Shown: positions 27,850 through 37,182 of the stretch, piece after piece
Layout: each line of letters begins with the position of its first letter
How positions within the stretch are numbered: the stretch's first letter is position 1
Assembly: GCA_945881735.1 (NCBI GenBank)
Contig: CAMCVF010000007.1
Span: forward strand, 42,109 to 106,108
DNA from: Methylotenera oryzisoli
Lineage (GTDB): Bacteria; Pseudomonadota; Gammaproteobacteria; Burkholderiales; Methylophilaceae
Length of the DNA: 64,000 nt
Reading direction: 5' to 3'
Notes under the pieces: model-generated
The model's input: the letters and a program-made list of their open reading frames with translations, nothing else
Databases searched by the model: none
What the model was told of the DNA's origin: nothing
Program-made: the position numbers and the translations under genes

Positions 27850-28383
27850 TTAAGCTGTTGCCTCTTCACAAGAGCTTGGTGTGCAAGTTTTAGTTGGTAC
27901 ACTGCGCGCTGAAAAGTGCACTTTGCTACTTATTAATCCATTACTGCTTAAGCCAGCATTGTTTCGATGCTGACTTTCAACCATATCCGCCAAAGTCACG
28001 CCGGACAGATAATCTAAAATTTTATTATTTAGCGTTGCCCATAAATCATGCGTCATGCAACGGCCAGCATCGTGGCAATTCTCTTGGCCGCCGCACTGTG
28101 TGGCATCAATTAGCTCATCTACCGCGGTAATAATGTTTGATACTGAAATTTCGGCATGTGTTTTAGCTACGCGATAACCACCGCCAGGACCACGCACACT
28201 GGTCACTAAGCCTTGACGACGCAGGCGACTAAACAATTGCTCTAAATAAGAAAGCGAGATTGCTTGGCGCTCGCTAATGCCAGCCAAAGTAACTGGGCGG
28301 CTATCGCCAGATTCGGTTACTTCGTTTAAAGCAAGGTCTAGCATAGCTGTTACAGCAAAACGTCCTTTAGTAGTTAGTCTCAT
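27850..28383 (-). CDS. iscR: Fe-S regulator IscR
   Basis: Rrf2-family repressor holding a [2Fe-2S] cluster, 177 residues. The N-terminal winged helix ([18 protein letters not shown]) is followed by Cys97, Cys103, Cys109 and His112, matching the E. coli ligands Cys92, 98, 104 and His107. When its cluster is loaded it represses the isc operon; a type-1 site overlaps the promoter 40-70 bp upstream. It is the first gene of the operon. Confidence 0.97.
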   Translation of the reverse strand: MRLTTKGRFAVTAMLDLALNEVTESGDSRPVTLAGISERQAISLSYLEQLFSRLRRQGLVTSVRGPGGGYRVAKTHAEISVSNIITAVDELIDATQCGGQENCHDAGRCMTHDLWATLNNKILDYLSGVTLADMVESQHRNNAGLSSNGLISSKVHFSARSVPTKTCTPSSCEEATA

Positions 28384-28417
28384 GAGTAATGATCTGCTGT
28401 CTTAATAATTAAGCTAA

Positions 28418-28446
28418 ATTGTATATTAACCTACTAAATTAGTCAA
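28418..28446 (-). promoter_or_regulatory. Sigma-70 promoter of the isc operon
   Basis: On the minus strand: -35 TTGACT (28446-28441), 17-bp spacer, -10 TACAAT (28423-28418), 35 bp before the iscR ATG. The -35 is inside the IscR site, giving a direct repression mechanism. Confidence 0.8.
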
Positions 28447-28450
28447 TTAT
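28425..28450 (-). promoter_or_regulatory. Type-1 IscR binding site at iscR
   Basis: Read on the minus strand it goes ATAATT-GACT-AATTT-AGT-AGGTTAAT, matching the E. coli type-1 layout ATA-N3-GACT-N5-AGT-N4-TAT. It covers the -35 of the isc promoter. A near-identical copy lies upstream of cysE. Confidence 0.8.
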
Positions 28451-28487
28451 TAAGCGCTTAAGTTCAGCTTTAAATAGGGCTAGGTCA

Positions 28488-29222
28488 TTAATGCTTTTTA
28501 GAGGCAAACGCTTCGGCTAATTCAGCATCCGCTTTTGTATCGTCTATTTTAGCCAATTGCGCTTTTAATAAGGCCAGTTCAGCATCTTGCTTGCTGGCGT
28601 GGTCAAGTAGGCTGTGAATCGCTTTGGTGATAGGGTCATTATTCTCATCCCCAATTGCATAGGCGCTAAAACCAATTTTTTGCGCGGTTTCATCCCGTTT
28701 TTTGGCTTTTTCTTCTTCTAAAATACGGGCAGGAATGCCAACTGCCGTTGCGTTTTCTGGCACATCTTTTACCACAACGGCATTGCTACCAATTTTAGCG
28801 TTTTTACCAATCGTAATCGGCCCTAGCACTTTTGCACCTGCGCCAATCACCACGCCTTGCTCTAAAGTTGGGTGACGTTTACCTTTATTCCAAGAGGTGC
28901 CGCCTAATGTCACGCCATGATACAAAGTACAGTCGTCACCAATCACGGCGGTTTCGCCAATGACCACGCCCATGCCATGGTCAATAAACACGCGGTTACC
29001 AATGGTGGCGCCTGGGTGAATCTCAATACCCGTCAAAAAACGGCCAATATGCGAAAAAAATCGCCCAAGCCAGTAAAAACGAGCTTGCCAGAACCAATGA
29101 CTAAGGCGATGCATAATTAATGCATGCACACCAGGATAAGTGGTCAGAATCTCAAAATGCGTACGTGCCGCTGGATCGCGGTCAAAAACAATTGAAATAT
29201 CTTCTTTGATATGATTAAACAT
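28488..29222 (-). CDS. cysE: Serine O-acetyltransferase CysE
   Basis: Acetyl-CoA plus serine to O-acetylserine, the first step of cysteine synthesis; 244 residues. N-terminal helical region ([20 protein letters not shown]) followed by a left-handed beta-helix of hexapeptide repeats ([20 protein letters not shown]) with the active-site His-Gly region and [16 protein letters not shown]. It has an extended C-terminal tail after the repeats. It precedes iscR by about 100 bp on the same strand, so cysteine supply is physically linked to the desulfurase genes. A second IscR-type motif lies 49-74 bp upstream of it. Confidence 0.95.
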   Translation of the reverse strand: MFNHIKEDISIVFDRDPAARTHFEILTTYPGVHALIMHRLSHWFWQARFYWLGRFFSHIGRFLTGIEIHPGATIGNRVFIDHGMGVVIGETAVIGDDCTLYHGVTLGGTSWNKGKRHPTLEQGVVIGAGAKVLGPITIGKNAKIGSNAVVVKDVPENATAVGIPARILEEEKAKKRDETAQKIGFSAYAIGDENNDPITKAIHSLLDHASKQDAELALLKAQLAKIDDTKADAELAEAFASKKH

Positions 29223-29270
29223 GCTTAATTTTTAGTAAAAAATTAAAGTAATATTATGCCATAAAAGTGA

Positions 29271-29296
29271 ATTGTTGACTAATTTAGTAGGGTTAT
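29271..29296. promoter_or_regulatory. Second type-1 IscR-like site, upstream of cysE
   Basis: TTGACTAATTTAGTAGG (29275-29291) is identical over 17 bases to the site at iscR, in the opposite orientation; flanks ATTG and GTTAT complete the motif. It lies in the gap between the divergent cysE and the orphan gene at 29365, closest to cysE. IscR control of cysE is inferred. Confidence 0.65.
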
Positions 29297-29364
29297 AAAT
29301 CGTGATTGATAATGATTAATTGTTGCTAAATATTATCGCGTTAATTAATATCAAGATATAGCAA

Positions 29365-30231
29365 ATGCAGGGGTTTACAGTCATGGTATTTGGTATATTA
29401 GTGGCCTATTCTGACGATTACTTCGAAAACTCGTTGCATGAGTTTAATAGTATTTTAAGGATGCTATCGCGTAAACATAAATTAATAGTTGTGTTTAATA
29501 GCAATACGTTAGCAAGTAAATATGATTTGCTTCCAGTTGAAAGTTCGGACTTTGATTTTGTGTTAGGAACAAATCAGATGCACGAATTTAGTGGTTGGAG
29601 TGAGGGATTAGAGTTTGTAAAACATAAATATAATAATCTATTCAATAATTCTTCATATATCTTTGCTAACGACACACTTTGCCACCACAGAAAATTCACA
29701 TACTTTCATAGATTAATTTTCACAATAGCTTCTTATTTCGCATTAAGCGCAAAAAAACCAAAAATAGCAGGTGAAATTCATTCAAATGGCAATCACTTTT
29801 CTTATAATAACGTAAAATTTGATTGTTGGATTTCAAGTTATTTTTTTGCAATCAACAATCATGCGATGCACTTAATAGAATTTAATATTCTTCCGCAAAA
29901 AGAACTAATTAATTATTATTTACTAGGAGGACATGATGAAAGATATTTCTTTTCCGAGGCGCTTGACAAATATTTAAAAACACACATTTTAAACAACCTC
30001 TTTCATGGAGGTTGGTACAAAAGCCAACCATTAGATGAGTCTAATAAGGATTTCTTTTACGTAAAAGCTAGATCAATACTTGCTGAGTTTAGTTTGAGTT
30101 CCAAAGCTCACAGCAATAAAATAGAGTTTGTGGATACTCATTTTTTGAATAAGCTATTTCACAAATGGATTCCAGTCAAGATCAAAAATCTTGTTATTTC
30201 ATTGGCAGTGGGTTCAACTAAAAGACTTTAA
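29365..30231 (+). CDS. AT-rich orphan gene, weakly glycosyltransferase-like
   Basis: 288 residues, not confidently recognised. Base composition is visibly more AT-rich than its neighbours, with many AAT, AAA and TTT codons. Segments such as GWSEGLEFVKHKYNNLF followed by YIFANDTL resemble the region of rhamnan-synthesis (RgpF-like) glycosyltransferases that reads D-F-G-A-W ... NDS, but the match is short. There is no signal peptide; one hydrophobic stretch (FHRLIFTIASYFAL, about 119-132) may touch the membrane. An alternative start is ATG 29383. It stands alone on the plus strand between trmJ and cysE, two minus-strand genes that would otherwise be adjacent, so recent acquisition is likely. 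Confidence 0.55.
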   Translation: MQGFTVMVFGILVAYSDDYFENSLHEFNSILRMLSRKHKLIVVFNSNTLASKYDLLPVESSDFDFVLGTNQMHEFSGWSEGLEFVKHKYNNLFNNSSYIFANDTLCHHRKFTYFHRLIFTIASYFALSAKKPKIAGEIHSNGNHFSYNNVKFDCWISSYFFAINNHAMHLIEFNILPQKELINYYLLGGHDERYFFSEALDKYLKTHILNNLFHGGWYKSQPLDESNKDFFYVKARSILAEFSLSSKAHSNKIEFVDTHFLNKLFHKWIPVKIKNLVISLAVGSTKRL

Positions 30232-30266
30232 TGAAGGATAGTTCAGCGAGCACTGATTTAGCTAAT

Positions 30267-30285
30267 TAAAATAAAATAAAATAAA
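30267..30285. repeat. Short AT tandem repeat
   Basis: About four copies of the 5-mer AAAAT downstream of the orphan gene. A minor simple repeat at the edge of a probable insertion. Confidence 0.4.
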
Positions 30286-30311
30286 GTGATAAAAAGTTCA
30301 ATCTTTGAATT

Positions 30312-31070
30312 TTAGTATTTATTATGTTTTCTTGGTTCTTGTGTCAACGTTAAAACGCCTCTAAGTAGGTTCACTTCTTCTTTTTCCAGTCTTGCACGGG
30401 CGTAAATTCGGCGCAAACGCTCACTCAATTTTTTTGGCGCGGCAGGGTTTAGGTAGCCAATATGCAACAAGGTTTGTTCTAAATGCGCATAAAAACCTTC
30501 TAAAGCATCGTTGGTGGCGAGTTCAGTAGCTTCTGGGGCATCGATTACACCATTTAATATGGCCATTCGCAATTCATAGCACATCACTTGTACAGCAGCA
30601 GCTAAATTTAAAGAGGAGTATTCTGGGTTAGCAGGAATCATCGCCAGCATTTGGCAGCAATCTAACTCTGCGTTGCTTAAGCCGCTCATTTCTGTGCCAA
30701 ACACAAAGGCAATTGGCTGGTTGGTAGCAATTTTGCTGGCCTCAATCGCGGCAGTGCGTGCGCCAACGGTTTCGTGGGATAAATAGCGTTTTCTGGCGCT
30801 CATGCCCACTGCAAACGCGCATCCTTTAAGTGCTTCGCTTAAGTTATCAGTAACAATGGCACGTTCTAGTAAATCGGCTGCACCAGTTGCAAGTGCAGTG
30901 GCATGCGCATCAGGGAATTTATCGGGCTTAACTAAATACAAATGCTTTAAGCCCATGGTTTTCATGGCGCGCGCTGCAGAGCCGATATTGCCAGGGTGGC
31001 TGGTTTGGCATAATACAACACGTATGTTATCGAAAATGCAACTTTCGTTGCTATGCGTTGTTGTTAGCAA
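30312..31070 (-). CDS. trmJ: tRNA (cytidine/uridine-2'-O-)-methyltransferase TrmJ
   Basis: SPOUT-class methyltransferase modifying the ribose at tRNA position 32, 252 residues. The knot motifs are visible: CQTSHPGNIGSAARAMKTMG, FVFGTEMSGLSNAELD and IPANPEYSSLNLAAAVQVM. Start is TTG 31070, with GGAG 7 bp upstream; no suitable ATG is close. In E. coli trmJ lies between suhB (divergent) and iscR, the same order as here apart from cysE and the orphan gene. Confidence 0.92.
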   Translation of the reverse strand: MLTTTHSNESCIFDNIRVVLCQTSHPGNIGSAARAMKTMGLKHLYLVKPDKFPDAHATALATGAADLLERAIVTDNLSEALKGCAFAVGMSARKRYLSHETVGARTAAIEASKIATNQPIAFVFGTEMSGLSNAELDCCQMLAMIPANPEYSSLNLAAAVQVMCYELRMAILNGVIDAPEATELATNDALEGFYAHLEQTLLHIGYLNPAAPKKLSERLRRIYARARLEKEEVNLLRGVLTLTQEPRKHNKY

Positions 31071-31420
31071 AAAATTACTCCTTACATATCAAACATATGC
31101 CGCGTCGCAATTTTTGCTAACGCTTAGTCTAGCTTAGAAATTTGAATTTCAATTAAAAGTAGATTTAACTTTGTGACTAAAGCCATAAACGTTAAAATAG
31201 CATTTTAACAGTTCTTTAAAATTGTTTTTCGCTGATTTTCATCACAATTTTCAATACACACATGGCTAAAATTGGTCTTTTTGGTGGATAAAGCGTAAGG
31301 CGTAAAGTTGAGTAATACTGCTGACATTTCAATTAGTACGGCGAAGTATTATTCAATTTTGCAACGCTGCGATTTGCCTTCGCAGGTACCGATTTTTGAC
31401 TTAAAGTAAAGACCACAAAC

Positions 31421-32230
31421 ATGCATCCAATGCTTATTAACGCAGTAAAAGCCGCGCGTGAAGCGGGCCGTATTATTAACAAAGCTTCCAATGATGTAGG
31501 CGCACTAACCTTTCAAAGCAAAGACTTTAACGATTTTGTGAGTGAGGTTGATCGCTCAGCTGAGCAAGCGATTATTGATACCTTAAGATACGCCTACCCA
31601 GATCATGGTTTTTTGGGTGAAGAGAGTGGTAATACCAACCAAGAATCTGAAAATATTTGGATTATTGACCCGCTAGATGGGACCACTAATTTCCTGCATA
31701 ACTTTCCGATTTATTGTGTTTCAATCGCGCTGCAACAAAAAGGCGTGCTGACACAAGCGGTGATTTATGACCCAGTAAAAAACGATTTGTTTACTGCCAC
31801 TAAAGGTCGCGGCGCGTTTTTAAACGATAAGCGTATTCGCGTGGCTAATCGAAGTAAGTTACAAGCCTCACTGATTGCTACTGGCTTTCCATTTAAAGAT
31901 TTTACGCATTTAGATACTTATTTGGATATGCTCAAAGAAATGATTAAAAGCACCAGCGGTATTCGCCGCCCAGGCTCTGCTGCACTAGATTTGGCTTATG
32001 TAGCAGCTGGATATACAGATGGCTTTTTTGAGATGAATTTGTCTAGCTGGGATATCGCCGCAGGTGGCTTGTTGGTGCAAGAAGCGGGGGGTATTGTGGG
32101 TGATTTTGAAGGTAACGAAAGCTGGCTTACTACGGGTAATATTGTGGCGGCTAACCCAAAAGTTTTCTCTCAGATGTTACAAGTGCTAAGCCCGCATTTA
32201 ACAAACGCACAAAAAACCAAATTCGCTTAG
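31421..32230 (+). CDS. suhB: Inositol-1-monophosphatase / SuhB
   Basis: Mg-dependent phosphatase of the inositol monophosphatase family, 269 residues; in E. coli SuhB also takes part in rRNA antitermination. Metal motifs: [30 protein letters not shown] and [17 protein letters not shown]. Divergent from trmJ as in E. coli. The rRNA operon at the window end has a boxA, so both activities may be relevant. Confidence 0.95.
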   Translation: MHPMLINAVKAAREAGRIINKASNDVGALTFQSKDFNDFVSEVDRSAEQAIIDTLRYAYPDHGFLGEESGNTNQESENIWIIDPLDGTTNFLHNFPIYCVSIALQQKGVLTQAVIYDPVKNDLFTATKGRGAFLNDKRIRVANRSKLQASLIATGFPFKDFTHLDTYLDMLKEMIKSTSGIRRPGSAALDLAYVAAGYTDGFFEMNLSSWDIAAGGLLVQEAGGIVGDFEGNESWLTTGNIVAANPKVFSQMLQVLSPHLTNAQKTKFA

Positions 32231-32272
32231 AACCATATTGGTAAGCTAAATGTTAGCAAGCGTGTTTGACAA

Positions 32273-32547
32273 ATGTTTTGCAGACTTAAAAAATCCGCAA
32301 CGTGTAATCCATTTAATCGCCGTGAGTACTTTGAATTAATGCGCTCGGCAGTGGATGCTGGCATCATTATTGCTACTATGAGCATGATTAAAATTTTATT
32401 TGCCCAATTGCACTTGGCACCGCTGACAGAAACTATTTTGTTTAGCCTGAATTATGGCTTTGTTGATTCACATTTTTATACTTCACTGTGGCCATCAAAC
32501 AGCCTGCCATCACTCTTCTGAATTGCACCAAAATTCGGCATAAATAG
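32273..32547 (+). pseudogene. Remnant of a PF10136-type 'site-specific recombinase' gene
   Basis: The frame beginning near 32273 contains RREYFELMRSAVDAGIIIAT and then MIKILFAQLHLAPLTETILF, a run that strongly recalls the betaproteobacterial family annotated as site-specific recombinase (Gcr, PF10136). It then ends in a frameshift; in another frame FTVAIKQPAIT (about 32492-32524) continues the expected FTVATKQPAMTA. Intact members have several hundred residues, so only a small internal piece remains. The real activity of the family is poorly known. Based on remembered family sequence. Confidence 0.7.
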
Positions 32548-32840
32548 GATATAAGTTTTGAATATTTATTTTAATTTCATCCTTTAAAATTATGAAGCTG
32601 GCAATTAATTTAGTGGCACGATATCTGCCAGATGAGTTAGTTAATTAAATATATGTTTTTATTGTATATTTTAATAAAATCGGCGTCAATTTTTCAGAAA
32701 AGTGCCGAAATTTTTACAATGAACGATGAAAATTTGTACATCTTTTTAAGTCAATTGATGGTCAATGTTAAAAATGGTAATGGCGCTGTTAATATAACTA
32801 ATTAGCCCAGTATTTATAATCACTATATATAGAGCGCGCA
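32548..32840 (+). other. Non-coding spacer before mutS
   Basis: AT-rich 0.29 kb between the recombinase remnant and mutS. A TATAAT at about 32811-32816 could be the mutS -10. No gene or hairpin of note. Confidence 0.4.
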
Positions 32841-35450
32841 TTGACTGATATCACTAAAGATAAGGCAGCAAATAGTTACACGCCAATGATGCGCCAGTAT
32901 TTGGGTTTGAAATCTCAGCATCCCGATATGCTGCTGTTTTATCGCATGGGTGATTTTTATGAACTGTTTTTTGAAGATGCCGAAAAAGCATCACGCTTGC
33001 TTGGCATTACCCTGACCAGACGCGGTACCAGCAATGGTGAGCCTATTAAAATGGCAGGTGTGCCTTACCATGCGGCAGAGCAATATTTAGCCAAGCTTGC
33101 CAAAATGGGTGAGGCGGTGGCAATTTGTGAACAGATTGGCGATCCTGCATCTATTAAAGGCCCTGTTGAGCGTGCTGTTACACGTATTTTAACGCCAGGC
33201 ACTTTAACCGATACCGCTTTGCTGGATGAAACACGCGACAATGTGTTGTTGAGTATTTGTCTCGGCGATGGATTAATTGGATTGGCCCAATTGAATTTGG
33301 CTTCTGGTGAATTTATCTTAAGCGAAATTGCAATGAGCCAGCTATCACAAGAGCTTGCGCGTATCAATCCAGCCGAAATTGTGTGCGAGGAAAATCAACA
33401 GCATGCCGCGCAAATAGCCATTATTAATCAGCACAAAGCGCCCAAAAAACGGCTGAGCAGTTGGCAATTTGATTTAGATAGTGCAATCGCCAGCCTAACC
33501 AAGCAATTGAATACGCGTGATTTAAATGGTTTTGGATGTGCCGATCTAAAACCAGCTATTGCCGCTGCAGGTGCCTTATTGGATTACGTTAAGCATACAC
33601 AGCGCGCCGTGCTGCCGCATATTCATACCATTAGTGTGGCATCTACTTCTGAAACTATTCAGCTAGATGCCGCAACGCGGCGTAATTTAGAAATTGATAT
33701 GACCTTGCGCGGTGAGGTGTCGCCTACGCTATATTCACTCTTAAATACTACGCAAACAGCCATGGGTGCACGTTTGTTGCGCATTTGGCTGCACCACCCG
33801 TTGCGTGATAGAAACTTAATTATTAAGCGCCATGATGCAGTAGCTGAATTGCTAATGGCTTCGCAGTATCAGCATTTACAAAGCACCCTAAAAGCGATTG
33901 GTGATATTGAGCGCATCACTACACGAATTGCCTTAAAAACAGCTAGGCCGCGCGATTTATCAGGTTTGGCGGCAAGTTTATTGCAATTGCCTTTATTAAA
34001 AAGCCAATTAGTTTCTGATAAAGCTATTTTGCTAGAAACACTAGCCGCTAATTTGCAAGCTCCGTTGGCGGTTGTTGATTTATTGAGCAAAGCGATTCAG
34101 CCAGAGCCTTCATCTTTATTGCGTGAGGGCGGCGTGATTGCAAATGGCTTTGATGCGGAATTAGACGAATTACGAAGCCTTCAAACCAATCATGGCGACT
34201 TTTTATTGCAATTTGAAGCTGCTGAAAAAGCCCGTACTGGCTTGCAAAACCTGAAAGTAGAATACAACAGCGTACATGGTTTTTATATTGAAATCAGCCG
34301 CGCACAGGCCGAAAACGCACCAGCAGAATATCGCCGTCGCCAAACGTTAAAAAATGCAGAGCGTTTTATTACGCCTGAATTAAAAGCGTTTGAAGATAAA
34401 GTGCTTAGTGCAAACGACCGCGCGTTGGCGCGCGAAAAAATGCTGTATGAACAAGTGCTTGATCAACTGATTCCATTTATAGTGGCTTTGCAAACCAATA
34501 GCGGCGCGGTAGCAAGCCTAGATGTTTTGTGTTGTTTTGCAGAGCGTGCAGAAAGCCTGAATTATGTGCAGCCACAATTTACACAAGTAGCAGGTATCGA
34601 GATTATTGCTGGACGTCATCCAGTCGTAGAAAGCATTTCTGTGTCAAGAAATGGCCAAGCCTTTATTGCAAATGATATTTTACTTAATCCTTATCGGCAA
34701 TTATTGCTTATTACAGGTCCGAATATGGGTGGTAAGTCTACCTTTATGCGACAAACAGCTTTAATCGTGCTACTGGCACATTGTGGCTGCTTCGTGCCAG
34801 CGAATGTTGCTAAAATTGGAGAAATTGATCGTATCTTCACGCGAATAGGCGCTTCTGACGATTTGGCTGGAGGACAATCAACCTTTATGGTGGAAATGAC
34901 CGAAACCGCAAATATTTTGCATAATGCTACCGATAAAAGTTTAGTATTGCTTGATGAAATTGGCCGCGGTACCAGCACTTTTGATGGCTTGAGTTTGGCT
35001 TGGGCTGTGGCTAAACAGTTATTAGAAAAGAATAAAAGTTATACCTTATTTGCTACACATTATTTTGAATTAACGCGGATAGTTGATGAAGCTAAACAAG
35101 CCGCCAATGTACACTTAGATGCAGTAGAGCATGGCCAAGGAGATAATAAGAATATTGTGTTAATGCACAAAGTAGAAGATGGTGCCGCTCATATGAGTTA
35201 CGGCATACAAGTGGCGCAACTGGCAGGTATTCCGAAAGCGGTGATTGCTACTGCCAAACGAAAATTAAAGCAATTAGAGAGCAACCAAATGGCGAAAAAT
35301 GCGCAGCAACCCGATATGTTTACATATAACTCTGAACCAGAGCCATCGCCAACACATCCCGTGATAGAGGCTTTACAACATATTCAGCTAGACGATTTAA
35401 CGCCTAAAATGGCCTTAGAGTGGATGTATGCAATGAAAAATTTGCTGTAG
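32841..35450 (+). CDS. mutS: DNA mismatch repair protein MutS
   Basis: Recognises mismatches and recruits MutL, 869 residues. The mismatch-reading Phe-x-Glu is in [12 protein letters not shown]; the ATPase domain has Walker [14 protein letters not shown], the SQSTFM-like [13 protein letters not shown], Walker [17 protein letters not shown] and the His of [10 protein letters not shown]. Start is TTG 32841, giving about 14 residues before TPMMRQYL, like E. coli MutS; the first ATG (32886) would remove part of that segment. No mutL lies in the window. Confidence 0.95.
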   Translation: MTDITKDKAANSYTPMMRQYLGLKSQHPDMLLFYRMGDFYELFFEDAEKASRLLGITLTRRGTSNGEPIKMAGVPYHAAEQYLAKLAKMGEAVAICEQIGDPASIKGPVERAVTRILTPGTLTDTALLDETRDNVLLSICLGDGLIGLAQLNLASGEFILSEIAMSQLSQELARINPAEIVCEENQQHAAQIAIINQHKAPKKRLSSWQFDLDSAIASLTKQLNTRDLNGFGCADLKPAIAAAGALLDYVKHTQRAVLPHIHTISVASTSETIQLDAATRRNLEIDMTLRGEVSPTLYSLLNTTQTAMGARLLRIWLHHPLRDRNLIIKRHDAVAELLMASQYQHLQSTLKAIGDIERITTRIALKTARPRDLSGLAASLLQLPLLKSQLVSDKAILLETLAANLQAPLAVVDLLSKAIQPEPSSLLREGGVIANGFDAELDELRSLQTNHGDFLLQFEAAEKARTGLQNLKVEYNSVHGFYIEISRAQAENAPAEYRRRQTLKNAERFITPELKAFEDKVLSANDRALAREKMLYEQVLDQLIPFIVALQTNSGAVASLDVLCCFAERAESLNYVQPQFTQVAGIEIIAGRHPVVESISVSRNGQAFIANDILLNPYRQLLLITGPNMGGKSTFMRQTALIVLLAHCGCFVPANVAKIGEIDRIFTRIGASDDLAGGQSTFMVEMTETANILHNATDKSLVLLDEIGRGTSTFDGLSLAWAVAKQLLEKNKSYTLFATHYFELTRIVDEAKQAANVHLDAVEHGQGDNKNIVLMHKVEDGAAHMSYGIQVAQLAGIPKAVIATAKRKLKQLESNQMAKNAQQPDMFTYNSEPEPSPTHPVIEALQHIQLDDLTPKMALEWMYAMKNLL

Positions 35451-35455
35451 ATTAA

Positions 35456-35785
35456 TTAATCCGGATACAGATATTGCATCAATTTCGGCTTAATTATAAA
35501 GCTTAATGCCACCATTAAAATAGTAATTAGCAAGATAAAATAACGAAATAGAGCGGAATCTTGAACACCAAAATGCTCATCGACAAAATCTTTTAACGCA
35601 GTGGTTTCTAAGCCGTCCCAAAACTATATATAAGTTTTACCTGCGGCAACCTCATCGTATTCAAACTGTTTATATTTATTATCTATCTTAGTCAAACTTA
35701 AACTAGCTGGGTTCCAAGAATAGCTTTCATCCGAAAATTGTATAGATGGTGCATCCGATGTTTTAATGCATATATTGTTGATTTA
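35456..35785 (-). pseudogene. Interrupted hypothetical membrane-anchored protein
   Basis: On the minus strand one frame is open for over 100 codons except for a single TAG. It reads SDESYSWNPASLSLTKID, then YDEVAAGKTYI, stop, FWDGLETTALKDFVDEHFGV and ends in a transmembrane helix FILLITILMVALSFII with a short tail. A second stop lies at the upstream end. I do not recognise the family. A gene broken by point mutation is the likeliest reading; a sequencing error or chance frame is possible. Confidence 0.4.
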
Positions 35786-36053
35786 ATTACAACTACTGTT
35801 TGCTAAGTCTACTTTGGTTGCTGCCTGAAACAAACTACAAAATTGAAAATTCATTTTGAGTGTGTTGGATTTAGGCTTTTTGCTGATTATTTTATGGATG
35901 TGAGTTAGTAAAGCAAAATAGCATTATAAAGCCGATAGAAAAACGCTTAAAAATGAATATGCCCTAAAGTAGAGCTCTTATTTAAGCATCTAAGCTAGAC
36001 TGAGACTTTGAACCGTAAGGGCTTTTTAGGTAAGCAATTGTTAATTAGGAAGT
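35786..36053. other. Spacer without recognised features
   Basis: About 0.27 kb between the interrupted hypothetical gene and the slyD terminator. No gene, tRNA or clear repeat was found. Confidence 0.5.
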
Positions 36054-36096
36054 AAAACGCCTATCAATAGGAATTGCGCTTATTGATAGGCGTTTT
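36054..36096. terminator. Strong hairpin terminator after slyD
   Basis: 16-bp perfect arms 36054-36069 and 36081-36096 (core ACGCCTATCAATA) with an 11-nt loop and A4/T4 ends. It lies 30 bp past the stop of the minus-strand isomerase gene. Confidence 0.8.
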
Positions 36097-36126
36097 GTTG
36101 TTGCTGCCTTAAATTACAAAATTACT

Positions 36127-36606
36127 TTAGTGGTGATGGCCGCCAGCGCCATGAACGTGTTGATGGGTTACTTCTTCCTTGTTAGCTTTACGTACATCGG
36201 TAATGGTGGCTTTAAACACTAAACGCTCACCTGCCCAAGGATGATTGCCGTCAACGACTACTTTACCATCCGCGATTTCGGTTACGGTGTATAAAATCAC
36301 TTCACCCGTGTCATCTTCACCTTCAAATTGCATACCTACTTTTAACTCGGTCGCTGGAAAAGCGCTAGCTGGTTCAATTTGAACTAATTCTTCATCGTAA
36401 TCGCCAAAGCCATCAACGGGTTCTAAATTTACCTCAACGACATCGCCCACGCTTTTGCCATGCATTTCTTCTTCTACTTTTGGGAATATGTTGTCATAAC
36501 CGCCATGCAGGTATGCAACTGGGTCTGCACTTGATTCTAATATTTCTCCATCAGAGTTTTTAAGTTCATATGTCATGGTGACAACGGTATTCATCGCAAC
36601 TTGCAT
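36127..36606 (-). CDS. slyD: FKBP-type peptidyl-prolyl isomerase, SlyD-like
   Basis: Proline isomerase and chaperone, 159 residues, cytoplasmic. The split FKBP domain (VTMTYELKNSDGEILESS; YLHGGYDNIFPKVEEEM) encloses an IF (insert-in-flap) chaperone domain (about residues 70-125). The C-terminal tail ends HQHVHGAGGHHH, a short metal-binding stretch like that of E. coli SlyD, which hands nickel to hydrogenase factors; no hydrogenase gene is nearby. AGGA lies 6 bp before ATG 36606. Confidence 0.9.
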   Translation of the reverse strand: MQVAMNTVVTMTYELKNSDGEILESSADPVAYLHGGYDNIFPKVEEEMHGKSVGDVVEVNLEPVDGFGDYDEELVQIEPASAFPATELKVGMQFEGEDDTGEVILYTVTEIADGKVVVDGNHPWAGERLVFKATITDVRKANKEEVTHQHVHGAGGHHH

Positions 36607-36674
36607 TTTAATTCCTAAATTTTAAATGTGAATATTTTAATCTAAATAGGCTTTAAATGTTTGATTAATTAAAG

Positions 36675-37156
36675 TTAGTGGTGCGAGTGATGCTGTCGCA
36701 ATTGCCATGGCGGTATTGAATTTTTGCTCTTCCATAGGCCAAGTTTATTGGTTCTAGCGCTCCGTTCAGCAAGGTCTAGCGTATATTGAGTAACGTTTCT
36801 TAGATCAAGCGTGGCCGTTATTAATCATAAACACGCTTGAATCTTGATTATTACAATTTAGTTTGCCTAAACTTCGCTGGTTCTTATCAAGGCCAAATAA
36901 ATAGACTTTTAAATTGGCATTTTTACTTACATAGTTTAGTCAACGCTCGACGTGCCATTTTGCCATAAGTTGGATTACGCCAAGGTGAATCAATATCGGT
37001 TAAGCGTAGCTTGTATTTAATTAATACATCTTGAATTTTGACTGTATCGCCATCGTAAAAATAACTGATTTTAGGGCTTAATTCTTTAGCGTAAGCGCAT
37101 GTGGTTCGGCTAATTAATACCAATAAAAATACAACTTTTAAAACAATAAGTCGCAA
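36675..37156 (-). pseudogene. Frameshifted thermonuclease (SNase-like) gene
   Basis: From a TTG start at 37156: signal peptide about 1-23, then FYDGDTVKI and YKLRLTDIDSPWRNPTYGK, the staphylococcal-nuclease core with its Asp and Arg residues. The frame stops after 77 residues. A second frame continues NLKVYLFGLDKNQRSLGKLN and ends at INNGHA, and a third ends with LAERSARTNKLGLWKSKN then IPPWQLRQ, the normal C-terminus of this family. Two frameshifts therefore break an otherwise complete gene. Dead unless the shifts are sequencing errors. Confidence 0.8.
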
Positions 37157-37182
37157 TGCACTAGCTACGAGTATTGATATAT

